From assembly GCA_963082875.1 (NCBI GenBank), contig OY720098.1, forward strand, positions 11,780,001 through 11,844,000: 64,000 nucleotides of DNA, written 5' to 3'. The notes under the pieces were generated by a model that saw nothing but the letters and a program-made list of their open reading frames with translations, did not search any database and had not been told where the DNA came from. This DNA comes from Corella eumyota (lineage: Eukaryota; Chordata; Ascidiacea; Phlebobranchia; Corellidae). Below are positions 12,201 through 24,924 of the stretch, piece after piece. Position 1 is the stretch's first letter. Every line of letters starts with the position of its first letter. A program made the position numbers and the translations under genes.

Positions 12201-15200
12201 TCAACTATATACATATGACATTTAACTCTATTCCGTGCCTAATCAAATTAAAGATATGATTTACCAGGTTAAGACTTCAACGTTTAATTCAAGCCAGAGG
12301 TGAAACCGCAATCATTGGCATGTTTTTCACGCCGACTGCTTCGATTAAGCAGCGTAATTACGCAGTTACGTTATATTAGCGGGTGATTCATTAAACTTGA
12401 ATGTTGTCTTGTTGTGATTTGGTTTGCAGAAGATTTTCGAATTGTCGTTTAATTATATTAACATTCAGTTAATTGTTTTAATCATCGGATAATCAATATC
12501 TAATTTATCAAGCTTTTAAGCCAATCTAATATTTCTTACAGTACTTTAAGAGGGTTAATGCTGTAGTTATACAAGCAGTTCTTGTTAGTAATATGCATAA
12601 ACCTTATTAGACTTACCTGATAGAAATGTAAAATCGCATTGAACGCGGGGCGACTCCGATCAAAGAAATACTGATTTCTTGACGCATCAAAATATCGTTT
12701 TCGTTTGTCTGGATGTCCTAAAAGGGTGTCAGGAAACTGTTCCAAAGTCTTTATCTGTGTCTCGTATATCTCACCAGACACGTTTATTGTAATACGAATG
12801 CAGCAAGGGCATTGTCCCTTACCGTTATGGTGAGTGGTATGATCCATTGAATCTGCATACAGCGACATTGTTTGTCAATGAGTATAGGAGAACTAGTATT
12901 GCTTATGTTTTAAATCAGAATTTAAAGGTATAATCAGGAAAAATACCTTCTTCACCAATTCCATTTAACAAGTGTGCATGATCCTCGCAATAATGTGAGC
13001 CATTACTCGACTCAATAAGAGTTAAAGATTCCTCTAGTTCTCCAATATCAGATCCCACTGAGCAAGATGAGGAGTTTGGGAGGGTAGTGAGAGGATAGGA
13101 GCAAGTTTGAACGGACGCGGATCGAACTTCTAGGAAAAATGGTGAATTTTATGACAAAACAATTAAAAGAATATGTAAGGTTTATTGAGGCATAATAGTT
13201 GATACACTTTTGCTATGTATTAGTTTTTGATTTATTATTAGAAAAAGACAATTTAGAAAAAAAAGGTTTTCATTAGGTAAGTCTGGGCTTGTAATCGATA
13301 TCTGTTTTTTTTTCTGATCAAAAATAAGCAAAGCAAACTACTGTTACCAAAGTCACAAAATCACCTTTTTGTTTCCCGCGAACTCCCTTCATTCTCGTAG
13401 GTGTTGCATCAGCAAATGCGATTTTGACGTCACAGTCACTTAGACGTTTTCCGCTGGGTGGCGTGTAGTGATGACCCGAACTTGTGTTTTTACGATTCCC
13501 GTTTTCTCTGTTTGAATGGTTTGTTGTCTAAAATGGTAAAAATATAATTATTATTACTAGTTTTTAGTTTTATAATGTTAAAACGAGATTTAAAAAGGAA
13601 AACTAATCAAAACTACCTTTATTGTTATTGTTATTATTATTAAACATGTGATTTTTCGAAATTTTATAATTATGTTAGGTTTGACAAAAATGCCACTTTG
13701 GTTTAGTGAAAACATTTCAAGTTGTTGCCCAATTGAAAGAATATAAACAACATGGTTAGGTCAATATAAATTTTTCTCCTAAGAAATAGCGTTATCCTAA
13801 ATTTGATAAACCAAAACCGCATCAAGTCAAGTGCTGGTAAAATAGTGCAAATAATACTTTATTAAAATCGATAAATTGAGAAAACCGTTTCTTTTAAAAT
13901 TGAAGTTAAAAAATAAGTTTGCAAATAATTTTACATTTACTTTTTAAACAAAACTAGCAATTTTTTAAAATCAAGTAATATAATATTAGGTTGGCTAATT
14001 TAATGTTATGATTACCTATAGGCGTTTTACTAGTGATAGCGGCATAAGTTAACACGCGTTTTGTTTATATGACTTATTTAAATGATTGTAAATATAACTG
14101 TTAAAAACCTTATTAAGATTTTGTAAATTTTTAAAAAGCTTTAACTGTTAAGTATTACCATTTCAAGGCGGCTGTCAGACATGAAGCCAATAAATCAGTT
14201 GTGGCCCAGACTTATATCCAATCAAACACCTTATTGCAAATTTTTTCTCATAACATTTCTTAGGCCTGGATTTTTATTACAATTTTTATTAAAAAAAGAA
14301 ACCTCAACGTTCATAAAACTTTTATAACAAGAAATCAATTTTCAGTTTTGAAATATATTTAAACTTAAAAATTATTTACATTTTACTAAACTATGTTAAA
14401 TCTTAAACTCAACATTTTTCTTGCAAAAAAAAAACACTTTTTTACTCGGTAAGAAAAATTAATTGCTATTAGTAACACCCAATCTTGTGTTAAGTTTCAT
14501 AACTTCTCAATATCGAAATATTTCCTTTATGCCTGATCATTGCAACGTAAAAGGCAATCAGAGCTGATCTATATGATTTATTCCCAATGGATATTGGAAG
14601 TATTAGACTATTAATAACCTTAACGTAGAACAACTAATTATATTTTCAGCATGAATATACCCACGGGCTTTTAAAAACTTAAAGGACAATATGATTGGTT
14701 ATGCAAAAATATTTATTGTACCTAAATGCGTGGTTAAATCTTAAACAAACTTGTGACTCCCAAATTATTCGAACCTCTGTAAGTTTCCAAGGAATTTCAA
14801 CAACGCTAAGACACGGGTTAGACTATGCTGTGGTACTTATCACTAAGCGCATTTGGTTTCTATTTAGAGGCAATTCTAAATAACTTTAGCTCCTTCCTCT
14901 AAACATGGTGATTTTTTTGCATAAAATTTTGATAATTTGGTAGTCGTATATATTGGCTTAACTCCAAAGCCATGTAATGCTATGTGCGCCTGATAGATCA
15001 AACTAACTATTGCAATATGCTAAACCGTATTTGCAAATTTTTAACTTTAAAGATTGATTAAAAAGTATTTGTCATAGTGTGGTAATCACCAACAACTGAC
15101 CGAATTAATTACAAGCAATAAAATATTCGATTTCTCGAAATCTCTTCGGGTTTAAAGCACATTTGTGTAATCAGTGTTTGAACCCATTCTTTGCCTATAA

Positions 15201-15548
15201 CAATGATAAAGAGAACACTATGATCGATTGGCAGCAAACTTTACAAAAAGAAATTACTGTAGTTGTCAATAAGTGTTGCTTTTTTTAAAGACAATTATGA
15301 TCATAACCATGTTTTTGATTTGCCTAATGCTCCAATCAATTTAAAACAGAATTTTTTATTGTGAAGTTATATTTTTTTAATATAGTTTTAAAGTCGCCCT
15401 TTTCATATACATATACTGTAAAAAATGAACTATTGTAAAGGCAATCTAATATAATTATTCAAACCTGGTCGCGGTGATAAACGCGAGGTGAAGTATCTGT
15501 CGGCCTTGTGTTGTGAGAAGATTGATTTCCCGCCGCCACAGAAATCAT
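9286..15548 (-). CDS. Shaker-type voltage-gated potassium channel (Kv1), 604 aa
   Basis: Exons (5' to 3'): 15548-15465 (ATG), 13527-13365, 13129-12947, 12852-12617, 11478-11352, 11215-10927, 10764-10665, 10548-10416, 10289-10080, 9575-9286; 1,815 nt in frame. It forms the pore subunit of a tetrameric delayed-rectifier or A-type K+ channel in the plasma membrane. Seen: an unusually long polar N-terminus (about 155 aa), T1 tetramerisation domain ([29 protein letters not shown]), S1, short S1-S2 linker with NIT sequon, S2, S3, S4 ([20 protein letters not shown]), S5, pore signature TMTTVGYGD, and S6 PVPVIVSN. The C-terminus is only about 30 residues and ends YVS, without the usual Kv1 PDZ ligand. 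The S1 exon uses a weak donor (GTATAA). The T1-linker junction and the SGGRLRRP motif are textbook Kv1. Kv1 rather than Kv2-4 is well supported. Confidence 0.95.
13528..15464 (-). other. Kv1 intron 1 (1.9 kb)
   Basis: AT-rich intron between the first two coding exons (donor GTTTGA, acceptor TTTTAG). I see no gene or recognisable repeat in it; ORFs such as that at 14695-14883 have no splice or motif support. Confidence 0.6.
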
Positions 15549-15609
15549 AATGATGTCACACGATTACAAAAAATAGTTTGCCATTTTTGGGTTGAAGTGT
15601 TTGTAGCGT
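15549..15609 (-). promoter_or_regulatory. Kv1 5' leader with acceptor and uORF
   Basis: A strong acceptor (TTATTTTTCAG) precedes 15609, 61 nt before the Kv1 ATG, and no upstream exon is obvious. It may be an SL trans-splice site or the end of a 5' UTR intron. The leader contains a six-codon uORF (15584-15564, MANYFL), closed before the main ATG, which could lower or condition translation. Confidence 0.4.
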
Positions 15610-18600
15610 CTGAAAAATAATAAAAATAATTTAGAAAAAAAATTGATCGAACCTTAGCAACTAATCAATTACATTCTCTGTTAACAAATATGTTAGTTAG
15701 TTACTACTGATGTACTACAGCTTTCGTATAACACTTTTTTACTTTCTGTTTAATTTTAATTGCCTGATTGAGATTTATATCTAAAGCATCAATTACATTT
15801 CTAACTTTTAATTGATAAATGCGTTTGCTAACAACGATGCGGATCTATGATGCGTATTCCTCTAGAAAATATAAACAAATAAAAAACATTTCGATTTATT
15901 GTCTCAAGAAGCGTAATTCAAGGTTTTAGAAAAATTGAAAAAATAAAAATATCTGTCTAAATATTTTAACAAAGTTAGAATTAACGTATTATAATATCTC
16001 TACGTGCGTAACACAACAACAATTCTTCTTTCATTTTCTTGTTTTATCTTTAGCGACGTCAGCATAAAGTGATCGGTGGATTTACTTGGTCGTACTTTAT
16101 TATTCTTCTTCGATTTTGTATAGTTATTATTATTCGCAACCTTACTAGCCTATCTAGGACGTACGCGACTTTCCTTTCAATGATTTTAAATTAACGGCAT
16201 TAATGAATAATTCACCAGCGTTCGACTTTATATTACTCTGTGGCCGCGGGAGCAACTAAATCAAACTGTCGCATAAAATATTTTTCCCTATTCCGTGTTC
16301 TGATTTACTAAATTATTCCGGTGCACGCATTTTTGCTTGTCGCGTTTTTGAAAAACTTGCAAGTTAAAAATACTTAGGGTTTTCAGAAAGTTGGAAAATT
16401 ACTAGTTAAGGTATGTGTTAAGGTAGTGACCAATCAATGACCAGTATTGACTATACGACGCGTTTGAATAGAGATATGTCTCTTTTGTTATGGATAGTGA
16501 CGTATAGACAATAGTTGTTAGAAAATAAAAGCCTTTGTTCAAATCCAATTTGCCTTTCTTAGTCCCGCAAAGAATGGTAAACAAATCAGTTAACTACATC
16601 AAAATATTTTTAAATTTACTTCGCTAAATTTTATTAAAATCACGTGACACAAATGAGTTGAGATGAGACCACTTAGAGTTGTTTTTTTGGTTAAAGTCAT
16701 TTATTGATTTAACTTTTTTTCAAATGCTTTAATTTATTACAATTAAAAACAGCATCGCCAATATAACGCGTCTAGTATTTGTCATTGACACCCTCCGCAA
16801 TCAATATTTAAACACAGTAACGCGATGTAATTTACCGAAATTGATTTTTTTGTTCTAAAAACAGATATTGTTATGTAGTGCAACAATTAAACTTTTCTAA
16901 AATCTTGAAAGTTTAAACCTTTAAAAATGTTTTAGTAAAAGCTCGAAAAAAATTACCTATATAAACATTATTTTTAAGTTATTTTCTAATTGTTTAAACT
17001 TATTTTCTATTTCTTTTTCCCAAAGTTAGGTACAACTTAACTTCAATAGAACAACTTATTATATCTATTTTTCGTTACAACTATGTTACAACTCTGTTAA
17101 TTGCAACCAATATTGTGCTAATTAGCTCAACGGATTATCATGAATATTAGCTGGTCAAGTTGGCAGTGCGCGCCAGTAACTACTGTATTATTAATTTCTA
17201 AGTAAGGTTAAGTAAGTACGGCTCTAATTGCATAGCATCGAGAATAGTGTATATTCCCATTAACGGCTGTACACGGTTAGTAAGAGCTTATACACCCTAA
17301 TGTTACAACGTTGGTGCTAGTATTATAAACATTTTTATACGCAATTTCGAATATAAAAACATACTCAGGTGTTGCAAATATCATTTGATACACTCTATCA
17401 ATTGTGCAGTTAAACGATTTATACTATTGCATAATATAATTATATCTTTTAAAATTATGTATTTTTTGATCTAATCGCGTACATGTCACTTAGTGCATAG
17501 ATTACTAATGGTCTTATTAATATCTTAACGCTGATATTACTTTATAAAACGTTTGTTTTGAAGTGTTGTAATTCTAAATAGATACATGCAGATAAGAATA
17601 CCATGTTTTGTGCATATGATTTATAGCTGTTTTTAAATACTGAAAAAATGACCTATTATTGTCTAACTTTTATAATTGTTAAAATTGTTACTTATATTTT
17701 AATAAATCACTATTTTTTTAACTTTTGCCCACTACACTCCTAGCAACTTTTGTAATTTAAATTTATTATGCCTTCTTATCTTTATAGAAATGCGCTTACT
17801 TTCCAAACAAAAATTTACCTGAAGGTTTTATTTAAGATCTTCTTTAAAATTTTGTCCAAGTGCACAATAAGCTCGGGAAAAAAATAAATGACTTGCACGA
17901 TAATAAATCCAGGGGGAGAGGGCCGGGTGCGTCGAAAATAAGTGTTATCGATCTTCTATTTTCCCGTTATATGTGAAAATAAAAAACTGTAGACTATTAT
18001 ATTTTCTATAAACGGAATATTTATAAAAAGATAGCAAGATATATAGAATTTCTCATTAAAGAAAGTTTGCATATAACAACAATATAAAAAAAAACATCTG
18101 TATAAAACAGATAGTGGCGTTGGTGCAAACACTGGCATTTGTTTATTCTATGCTGCAAAGGCTTAGGTCGAATTCGACTTCGCCTGAAATACCAACGTTA
18201 TCGCTGGTTTTAATAATTTATGAGATGACCGCTCTATATTTGCTTGTAGTCCACCTTAATGAGCTGGGCCGTGATTTGATATGTAGTGCGCTTCAAGTTT
18301 TATAAACAAAGCGCAAATAAACTTCGAAACGGTGTATCATAAAACTTAAAAACTTTATTGTAATCCGATTTTTTCATTTTAAATATTTTATTGGTAATAC
18401 AAACTGCAAAAAATTGCACACAAAATATATATTGAGTCATTAAAAAAAATTAAGTTATTAATTTTCATTTATCGTTAATAGATTTAAACGATTTATAAAA
18501 TATTAAGAACAAGTTACTTTCTGCCATGTTTATTTTTTCCTGGTTGTTATGTTACATTTAAAATTCGCTACAACCATTTTTATTGTTTATTAACAGTTAA

Positions 18601-18930
18601 AAAAAGGTGCCATTTTTTAACAAAAATCATGATATGTACATAATTACCATTTAGCTAGCACTAGAACGTCAGTTAATGAAATATTCATGTGCGGGTATAT
18701 TACTTTAACTAAATTATAACAATAAACAATTGGAACAAAAGATAAAAAATTAGCACGTATTTAAAAGTATATCTGGTATTTAACTATCTATTTAACAGTT
18801 TAAAGGACTATACAACATTTTATATTATTTTTAAATTAAATAGTGTGCTTTATCGAAGTAGATAAAAGTTGCCTCCTAAATGTTTAAACTTGTTTGATTT
18901 GTTAACTTGACATCACAATATAAAAGCAAT
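15610..18930. other. Intergenic: Kv1 upstream region and 3' flank of the tetraspan gene
   Basis: No supportable gene. It contains a GACGTCAG (CRE-like) at about 16056 and a less AT-rich patch at about 18100-18320 whose ORFs have no recognisable product. It probably carries the Kv1 promoter, since Kv1 is transcribed leftward from 15.6 kb. Confidence 0.45.
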
Positions 18931-21900
18931 TTAAAAGCCTTTGTGTAGATTTGGCGTGCTTCCAAATTTAACCTGGAAAATACGGAGATTATTAATGTAA
19001 AAACTCAAATTTATTTTTGAGAGTCCTTTTATTAAATTTGATTTATTTTGGAATATTTAGTGAACGTTTCTACTGTGGTAAACTTAAATTTAGCTATAAA
19101 AATTTAGCTTTACTTGTTTAGTTCCTCGTTGATTTGAAGATCCAGTTCTGAATGACGAAGTTCTTTCAAAAGAATCCGGCTGCGTTAAAAAGATATTTTT
19201 TTAAATCATTGGTTTTTATGTATTTATTATAATGGTTTATACTGAAAGTGTTTTCTTTACAATTCTAAGAAACAATAACGATTTTATCTTTATATAAAAA
19301 TAGCATTAAACAGTCATTTACTTCAAAATTGCTCAAATTTCTGCCTTCGTCTTTTCTGTAAGAAGGTCCAGTAGTCTAAAAAAAATATATAAAATTAAAA
19401 AAAATGGGTAGGTAACTTTTCCTAAAACGCAAATGCATACACAAGACATACAACAAACACAATTTTTTTCTAATGTCAGTTAATCTTTTATTAAAACATT
19501 TTTACAAAAAAACAACTTACATTGCTTTGTAACGAAATATCGCTGCGGTATTTTCGGTAGGGAACGATTGCTTTAGCGTCATCTACTGACCGATCCTTAG
19601 TTTGTGGGGTTTCCGTTCGCTTCATTACATGTTTGTCTGGGTATCTATCGATCGTTTCTTTTGATGAATTAGAAAACCCGGATTTAGATGAGGTCAAGCG
19701 GGACATTGATGGCCTCCCTACTGGTATATTTCCCATTGAGGCTCGCTTTTCTGTCCAGCGTGGATCTCGTGGTGGAAGTTCTGGCTTTGTATATTCACTA
19801 AACACAGTTAATTAATTGATTACTTGTAATTCAGTAAAGTGGTCTAAAAGGTCTCAGGTTTAAGTAGCGTTAATAACATTTGTAAAACTAGACGTAAATC
19901 CTAAACTTTCCAGGATCTAACGCCCTTTTATCTTATTTTTGAGTCTTCTTTTGAGTAATATAAGTAAATCTTAAATTCTCCACAAAACAATGAACCTATA
20001 AGTATTCTTATGTGAAAGTATTGCCATACCTTGAGCGTGCAGACATGCTATGACTTCTTTGCAATTCATTCTTTGGTTGATTGTTTTTATCAACCGTGTG
20101 TGAGGTTCTTGACCTCAAGTCACCAGTATGATACCCACTGTAGTTGTTTTGCCTTTCTTTTGCATCAGCAAATCGCGACGTCGGCCGGGATGCTGCGCGT
20201 TCTCCATTACTGGTGTCCCCGAAACTTGTAAAGGACGTTGTCCGACTAAACTTGCGGGCTTCGCGAGGAGATGGCATTGTAATATCTGGTGGAACAGGAA
20301 CACCTTTCTCAAACTGGCGATTAAATAGATCAAGTAAATTGGGTAGGCTTGCGCAACGACTAGTTGAATATGAATTCTCTGAGGGTTTGTATACAGAATA
20401 ATCGTCGTTTCCTTGCGTTAATGGAAACCAAGTTGGATCGTTGCTTTGATTGCTTGGTCTTCTGTTATCAGGCGGCTGTGTGTTAGAATGTACAGATGGC
20501 GATCTCTTATATAGTGGTGGCGGAGTTTTAGGTGGCGGATTACCTCCGTGAGGGTAAGGATAGTACGAGTACATGCTTCCATAATCACCGTAGTCACCAT
20601 ATTCCCCATAATCACCATAACCGTAACTACCATAACAAGTGCTACAGTCGTCGCAATATATGCTTTCTGGATAAGATCCGGGGTAAGCATGGGATGGATA
20701 AGGTCTGTACGGTGGCAATGGCGGTGAATGCCGATCCCTTGGTCTTTGTCGGTAATCATATTGTAAAGATCTACCAAAGTCTGATGGTCTATTTTGAGAA
20801 CTTGAAACCCGACTTTGTGTGCGACTACTCATCGGGTAATCGCGCAAGCTAGGTGGAAACTGACCTCTTGAACTCATTCGAGACATCGGAGGCATTTCTC
20901 TGCTTTGCGGCCTTGAAATCGGCGTTTGGCCACGATGACTAGGTTCTCTAACATTAAAATGATTTATGCTTGGGTTTTGGGATTCTCTAGAACGCATTGG
21001 TAGCTGTGGTGCATAGCTTGGATCCCAGCTTGTATTACTAGGCATTGGTGTTTCTCTTGAGTGAGGCCGAAAGCCGTAAACTGGCTCTGGGTGTAAAGGC
21101 ATGTTAAGGGATATATGTCTCGTGAATGGCTGCTGGTCTGAATAATACAATGACGTATTCAAACTGTAGGGATCTGAATCTGTAAAATTAAAAAAGGTGA
21201 ACATTATCGATATACGGATAATATTGTTTGTGGGTTTTTAGGTAAAATATTCCAAATTTTTACGCGCCAAAAGGTTTAAATAAATTTTTTTATCTGCGTT
21301 AAATTAAAAAAAACGTTTTAAAACATTGTTGCATACTAAAATCAAACACTCGACTTACTTAATGGAATTTCTTGTATCACTGGTTGCTGTTGTGGTGGGT
21401 TGAACGACATTGGAGGCATTGTCATGTTATTTCCAAATTCCACTTCTTTTAATGGAGTAATATGACTTGTCTTTGATCTCACATCTTTGTACGATTTCAG
21501 ATACCGATTGCAATTTTCTGGATGCTGTTTGCATAAATCTCCTCCAAAAAGACGAAACATTTCTTCCAGAGGATTCTCGTGTCCGGGAACAGCGTTCTCC
21601 GATTCGTCAAGACGTTTAAAAAATCGGGAAGCAGCGTCCGGATGGATCTTTGGCGTATCTTTCTCTTCCTTTTCCTTTTTCTTCTTGGACTGATCACGGC
21701 TTGGTTCAAAGGAGCGACGTCTAGGAAGGGGTTGATATTCTTCATTTTTTCCTGTACTGGTTTCTGCTGATGTAACTGGAACTAAAATATTAAAACAATA
21801 ACATTATAATAGAATTTTTTGAATAATTTTTAACAACAAATTATATGTGTAAAAAAGCGAAAAATCGACCCAAAATGATAAACTAAAAGAAAAACATATA

Positions 21901-24349
21901 ATTCTATATTAAATGTACACAATATTTTTGTGAAAATTTACCTGGGGGTAATTTCTTGTTTTGCCTTACTCCATTTAAAACTGACTCAGACAACTGCAAT
22001 ACCTCATTAGCTCTTTTCGATATATTGTAATCCTGTTAAAATAATAATCATAATTAAAGAAATTTATAATGTAAATAAATGGAAAATTAATTAAATTTAA
22101 ACTTTACTGAATAGAAATTTTAACCTACCCGAAGGTTTTCAGTATTGGGTTGAGGTTTAAACGGTTTATTGTCGATGTCAAAATCCGGAGTTTCTAAACA
22201 AAACAATTAAATAATCAAGTTAATATTCGTGATTATTAAAAAGCAAAATTTCGTTGACTGACGTAACTTTGTTTACTAAATACTTTATTAAAAGTTAATT
22301 TATATTTAATTGTTCACACGCTGAAGGTACAACTCTAATAAATCATTTTAATTAGTTATCATATACCGTCGTAAACGTTGTCTTCTTCGTCCGGCTCGGG
22401 CATATCGTAAAACGACGACGCGGTCGTTGATCTGACGTCATCCAACAAATCTTGGTTGTCGTAAATCGACCAATTAACATAACTCGCTGTTTCGGAAGGT
22501 TCGATTTTGGGAGCGCTTTGAGTGAAAACTCTTTTCGGAAGCGTTTTTGGAGATCTGCAAATTAAACTAAGTTAGTTAAATATTTGTCCTAATTTTATTC
22601 CACAAACTATACAATTTTTTTACAACTATTGACAATCTAAAAACGCTAAGGAAATATAATATAGATTATAGTTTTTTAACGGTTTTTTTATTATGTCCAT
22701 AAAAATACAATAAATTTACTAAACTTACTCTGATATGCGTATATCACGGGGTAGAGGTGTCTCACAAAATTGAGAACTATCTTCTTCTACCCTGGATCCA
22801 TTTGAGCTTTCAGCATATGAGCTCATTGAAGTTCTTCCTCTTGATTGAAGGGATACATCATCCACGGATCGTGACGTAAAAGAATCGCCTGTCAAGGAAC
22901 CGTTTGATCTCTTGTCACGTGATCGATAATCTTTTTTGTTTGTCTCCCGTGCTGAGCCGACGACGCTACTGCCTGAAACATGACACATATTTTTATTTAT
23001 ATTGCTATGTTTTTTTTTATTAAAGGTAAATTAAAAAAAATAAACAAAATTTCTAACAAATTTTCCTCTAAGCTTCATATAAAATAGATATTTTAAAATG
23101 TATTTAAATTTACCCTTTTTACTATTTTAAAAGGGTACTTTTTTATTACGTAGTGTATGTAAGTATAGAATTTTACCTTTTGTAAAATTTGATTGACCTC
23201 GATATCCTAAATCATCGTTAGATGTTGGGTCGTTGCCAACTTTCGGTGCTCCTTTGTATTTAAGTTGTCGCAGATAAGAGACCAATACAATTAATAAGTA
23301 GAACTATTAAACAAAATATTTACTTTAAATAAAATATGTTTCGCAAAATCGCTAACGATATGCGCTTATACACTTAAAGGTATTAATTTTACATGTTTTC
23401 GTTTTGGTCCAATCGACATTACTACTATAACATTTTTACATTGTCTTATGTAAACTTACATAAAATACAGTATGAACACCGGTAAGTGCCCATGCCGTTG
23501 TCATGTTTTCCTTTATAGTAGCAGATGAAAGGGGGACGCTGTTTAGATTATAGTAACTGTCTTCTGTTACAGTCGAATATTCGTCCGGTATCATTGTGAT
23601 GTACAGGGCTTCGCCAATGTTACATAACAATGCAAATGCAGTTACGATTGACCAAGTAATTACTGCCATATTCATTTTTTTAAAAGATTCCTAGAGTATT
23701 AACAAAAAGGTTAAAGCCATGTCATACGCTGTTATGTGCAATATGTTTTAAAAGTATACAGCAAACAATTGTTAAACTACCAATTTTACACATTTTTAAA
23801 AAGTATAATTATAAATAATGCTATATGATATTATTTATAGGTTAACTAAATATATTACCTTCTGGCCCCAAATACAAGACGCTACTAATAGAACCAGCGC
23901 TCCCAACATCGAAAGACTTGCTGAGCCAATGTTAAAAATCAGAATAAGTCTCCATATATCCCTGAACAAATCCTCTCCACTCCATATGACAGTCTTATCT
24001 GTTTGAACTTTGAAATCTCCAACTCGGTAAACTAGAAATCCAATACACAAACCCTGGAGACGGAAAAAATATTTTAAAATAGCTAAATGTTGTTTAAGTA
24101 TACGATGTGTTACGGTAATCTTACCATGTAAATTAAGGATGTCAGTAAACTTCCAGCTCCTAAACTGCAAAAACCACAGCAGGAATATACAATTGGTTCG
24201 TGTTTTTGTACCACGACTTTTTTATACCATGGTCTAGTATTTTTGACGTCACCAGGGGCCTGTGACGCAGGCACATCTGTGGTTTGGCTTTCTACATCAC
24301 CGTTTGATGTCAATTCTTCATCTTTCGGTTTATTTTTTCTACAAAACAT
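18931..24349 (-). CDS. Four-transmembrane protein with very long disordered tail, 1125 aa
   Basis: Exons: 24349-24125, 24053-23859, 23690-23460, 23303-23177, 22972-22729, 22554-22367, 22193-22129, 22032-21942, 21781-21359, 21179-20030, 19797-19521, 19375-19322, 19179-19114, 18972-18931; 3,378 nt in frame, all GT-AG. Residues 1-53 are polar and cytosolic. Hydrophobic segments lie at about 54-82 (YSCCGFCSLGAG...), 111-137, 148-172 and 205-229, with an NMT sequon between TM3 and TM4, so both termini should be cytosolic. The remaining roughly 890 residues are low-complexity: Ser/Arg/Pro-rich, a YGDYGEYGDYG block, acidic and basic patches, and a PPLY motif near residue 820 able to bind WW domains (NEDD4 type). 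I do not recognise the family. The TM topology and PPxY recall LAPTM-like or claudin-like tetraspans, but no diagnostic motif is present. Confidence 0.82.
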
Positions 24350-24651
24350 AATGTCTTAAAATAATTATATGGTACTGTAAACTTATAAACAAAATTGTAT
24401 GATAGATTTGCCTCCCAAAAAAGCGTATTATAAGTGTATTTTTACTAAAATTTTAAGGACTAGATTATGTAGTTTTTTTGTAAAATTTGCTGATGAATAT
24501 GCCTATACATTTTCATTACCTACTTATTGAATTTTTGCCATACTAGGTAAATGTCAACTATCAATTTAACACGTGGTCAACGTGTTTATTGTTTAGATTG
24601 GTTTTCCACCTGTTTACCTTTAGGGGATTTAAACAATAAAACAACATTTTC

Positions 24652-24924
24652 TTACTTGGATTTCTTGTTTTTGTTTTCTGTTTTGTTTTTGGTTGTTTTT
24701 TTCTTCTTTTTATTCTTGTCTTTATCCTCTTTTTTAGGTTTTAAATTATCTCTTTTCTTATTTGATTTTTGTGTTTTTAGCTTTTTAGGAAGTTCCTTTG
24801 TTTTTTTCTTGGCTACTTTATTATTTTTATCAACTTTTTTGGAGAGCTCTTTTTTCGGTTTTTGCTTTAAAGTATTTTTTGTAAATAATCCATTGTTTGA
24901 TTTATCGTTCTTTTTAATTTTCAT
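24652..24924 (-). CDS. Lysine-rich ORF, possible alternative 5' exon of the tetraspan gene
   Basis: A 90-codon ORF, very rich in Lys (runs such as KDKNKKKKK), lies about 300 bp upstream of the tetraspan start on the same strand. It may be a small basic protein in its own right. However, a donor GTAAGA sits at 24655 just before its stop, leaving phase 2. An acceptor TTTTGTAG ending at 24339 inside the first tetraspan exon accepts phase 2 and restores the frame KNKPKDEEL. The K-rich segment could therefore be the N-terminus of a longer isoform. AT-rich DNA readily yields K-rich ORFs, so it may also be spurious. Confidence 0.3.
   Translation of the reverse strand: MKIKKNDKSNNGLFTKNTLKQKPKKELSKKVDKNNKVAKKKTKELPKKLKTQKSNKKRDNLKPKKEDKDKNKKKKKTTKNKTENKNKKSK

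Noticed and set aside
12856-12868. Kv1 start at [10 protein letters not shown] (12868)
   Set aside because: GTATGCAG at 12853-12860 (minus) is an acceptor in the right phase for the upstream exon 12947-13129. MSLYA is intronic in the main model, though it could serve a shorter isoform.
20031-20852. Plus-strand and minus-strand ORFs opposite or overlapping the tetraspan exon
   Set aside because: They are shadows of the 1,150-nt coding exon in other frames.
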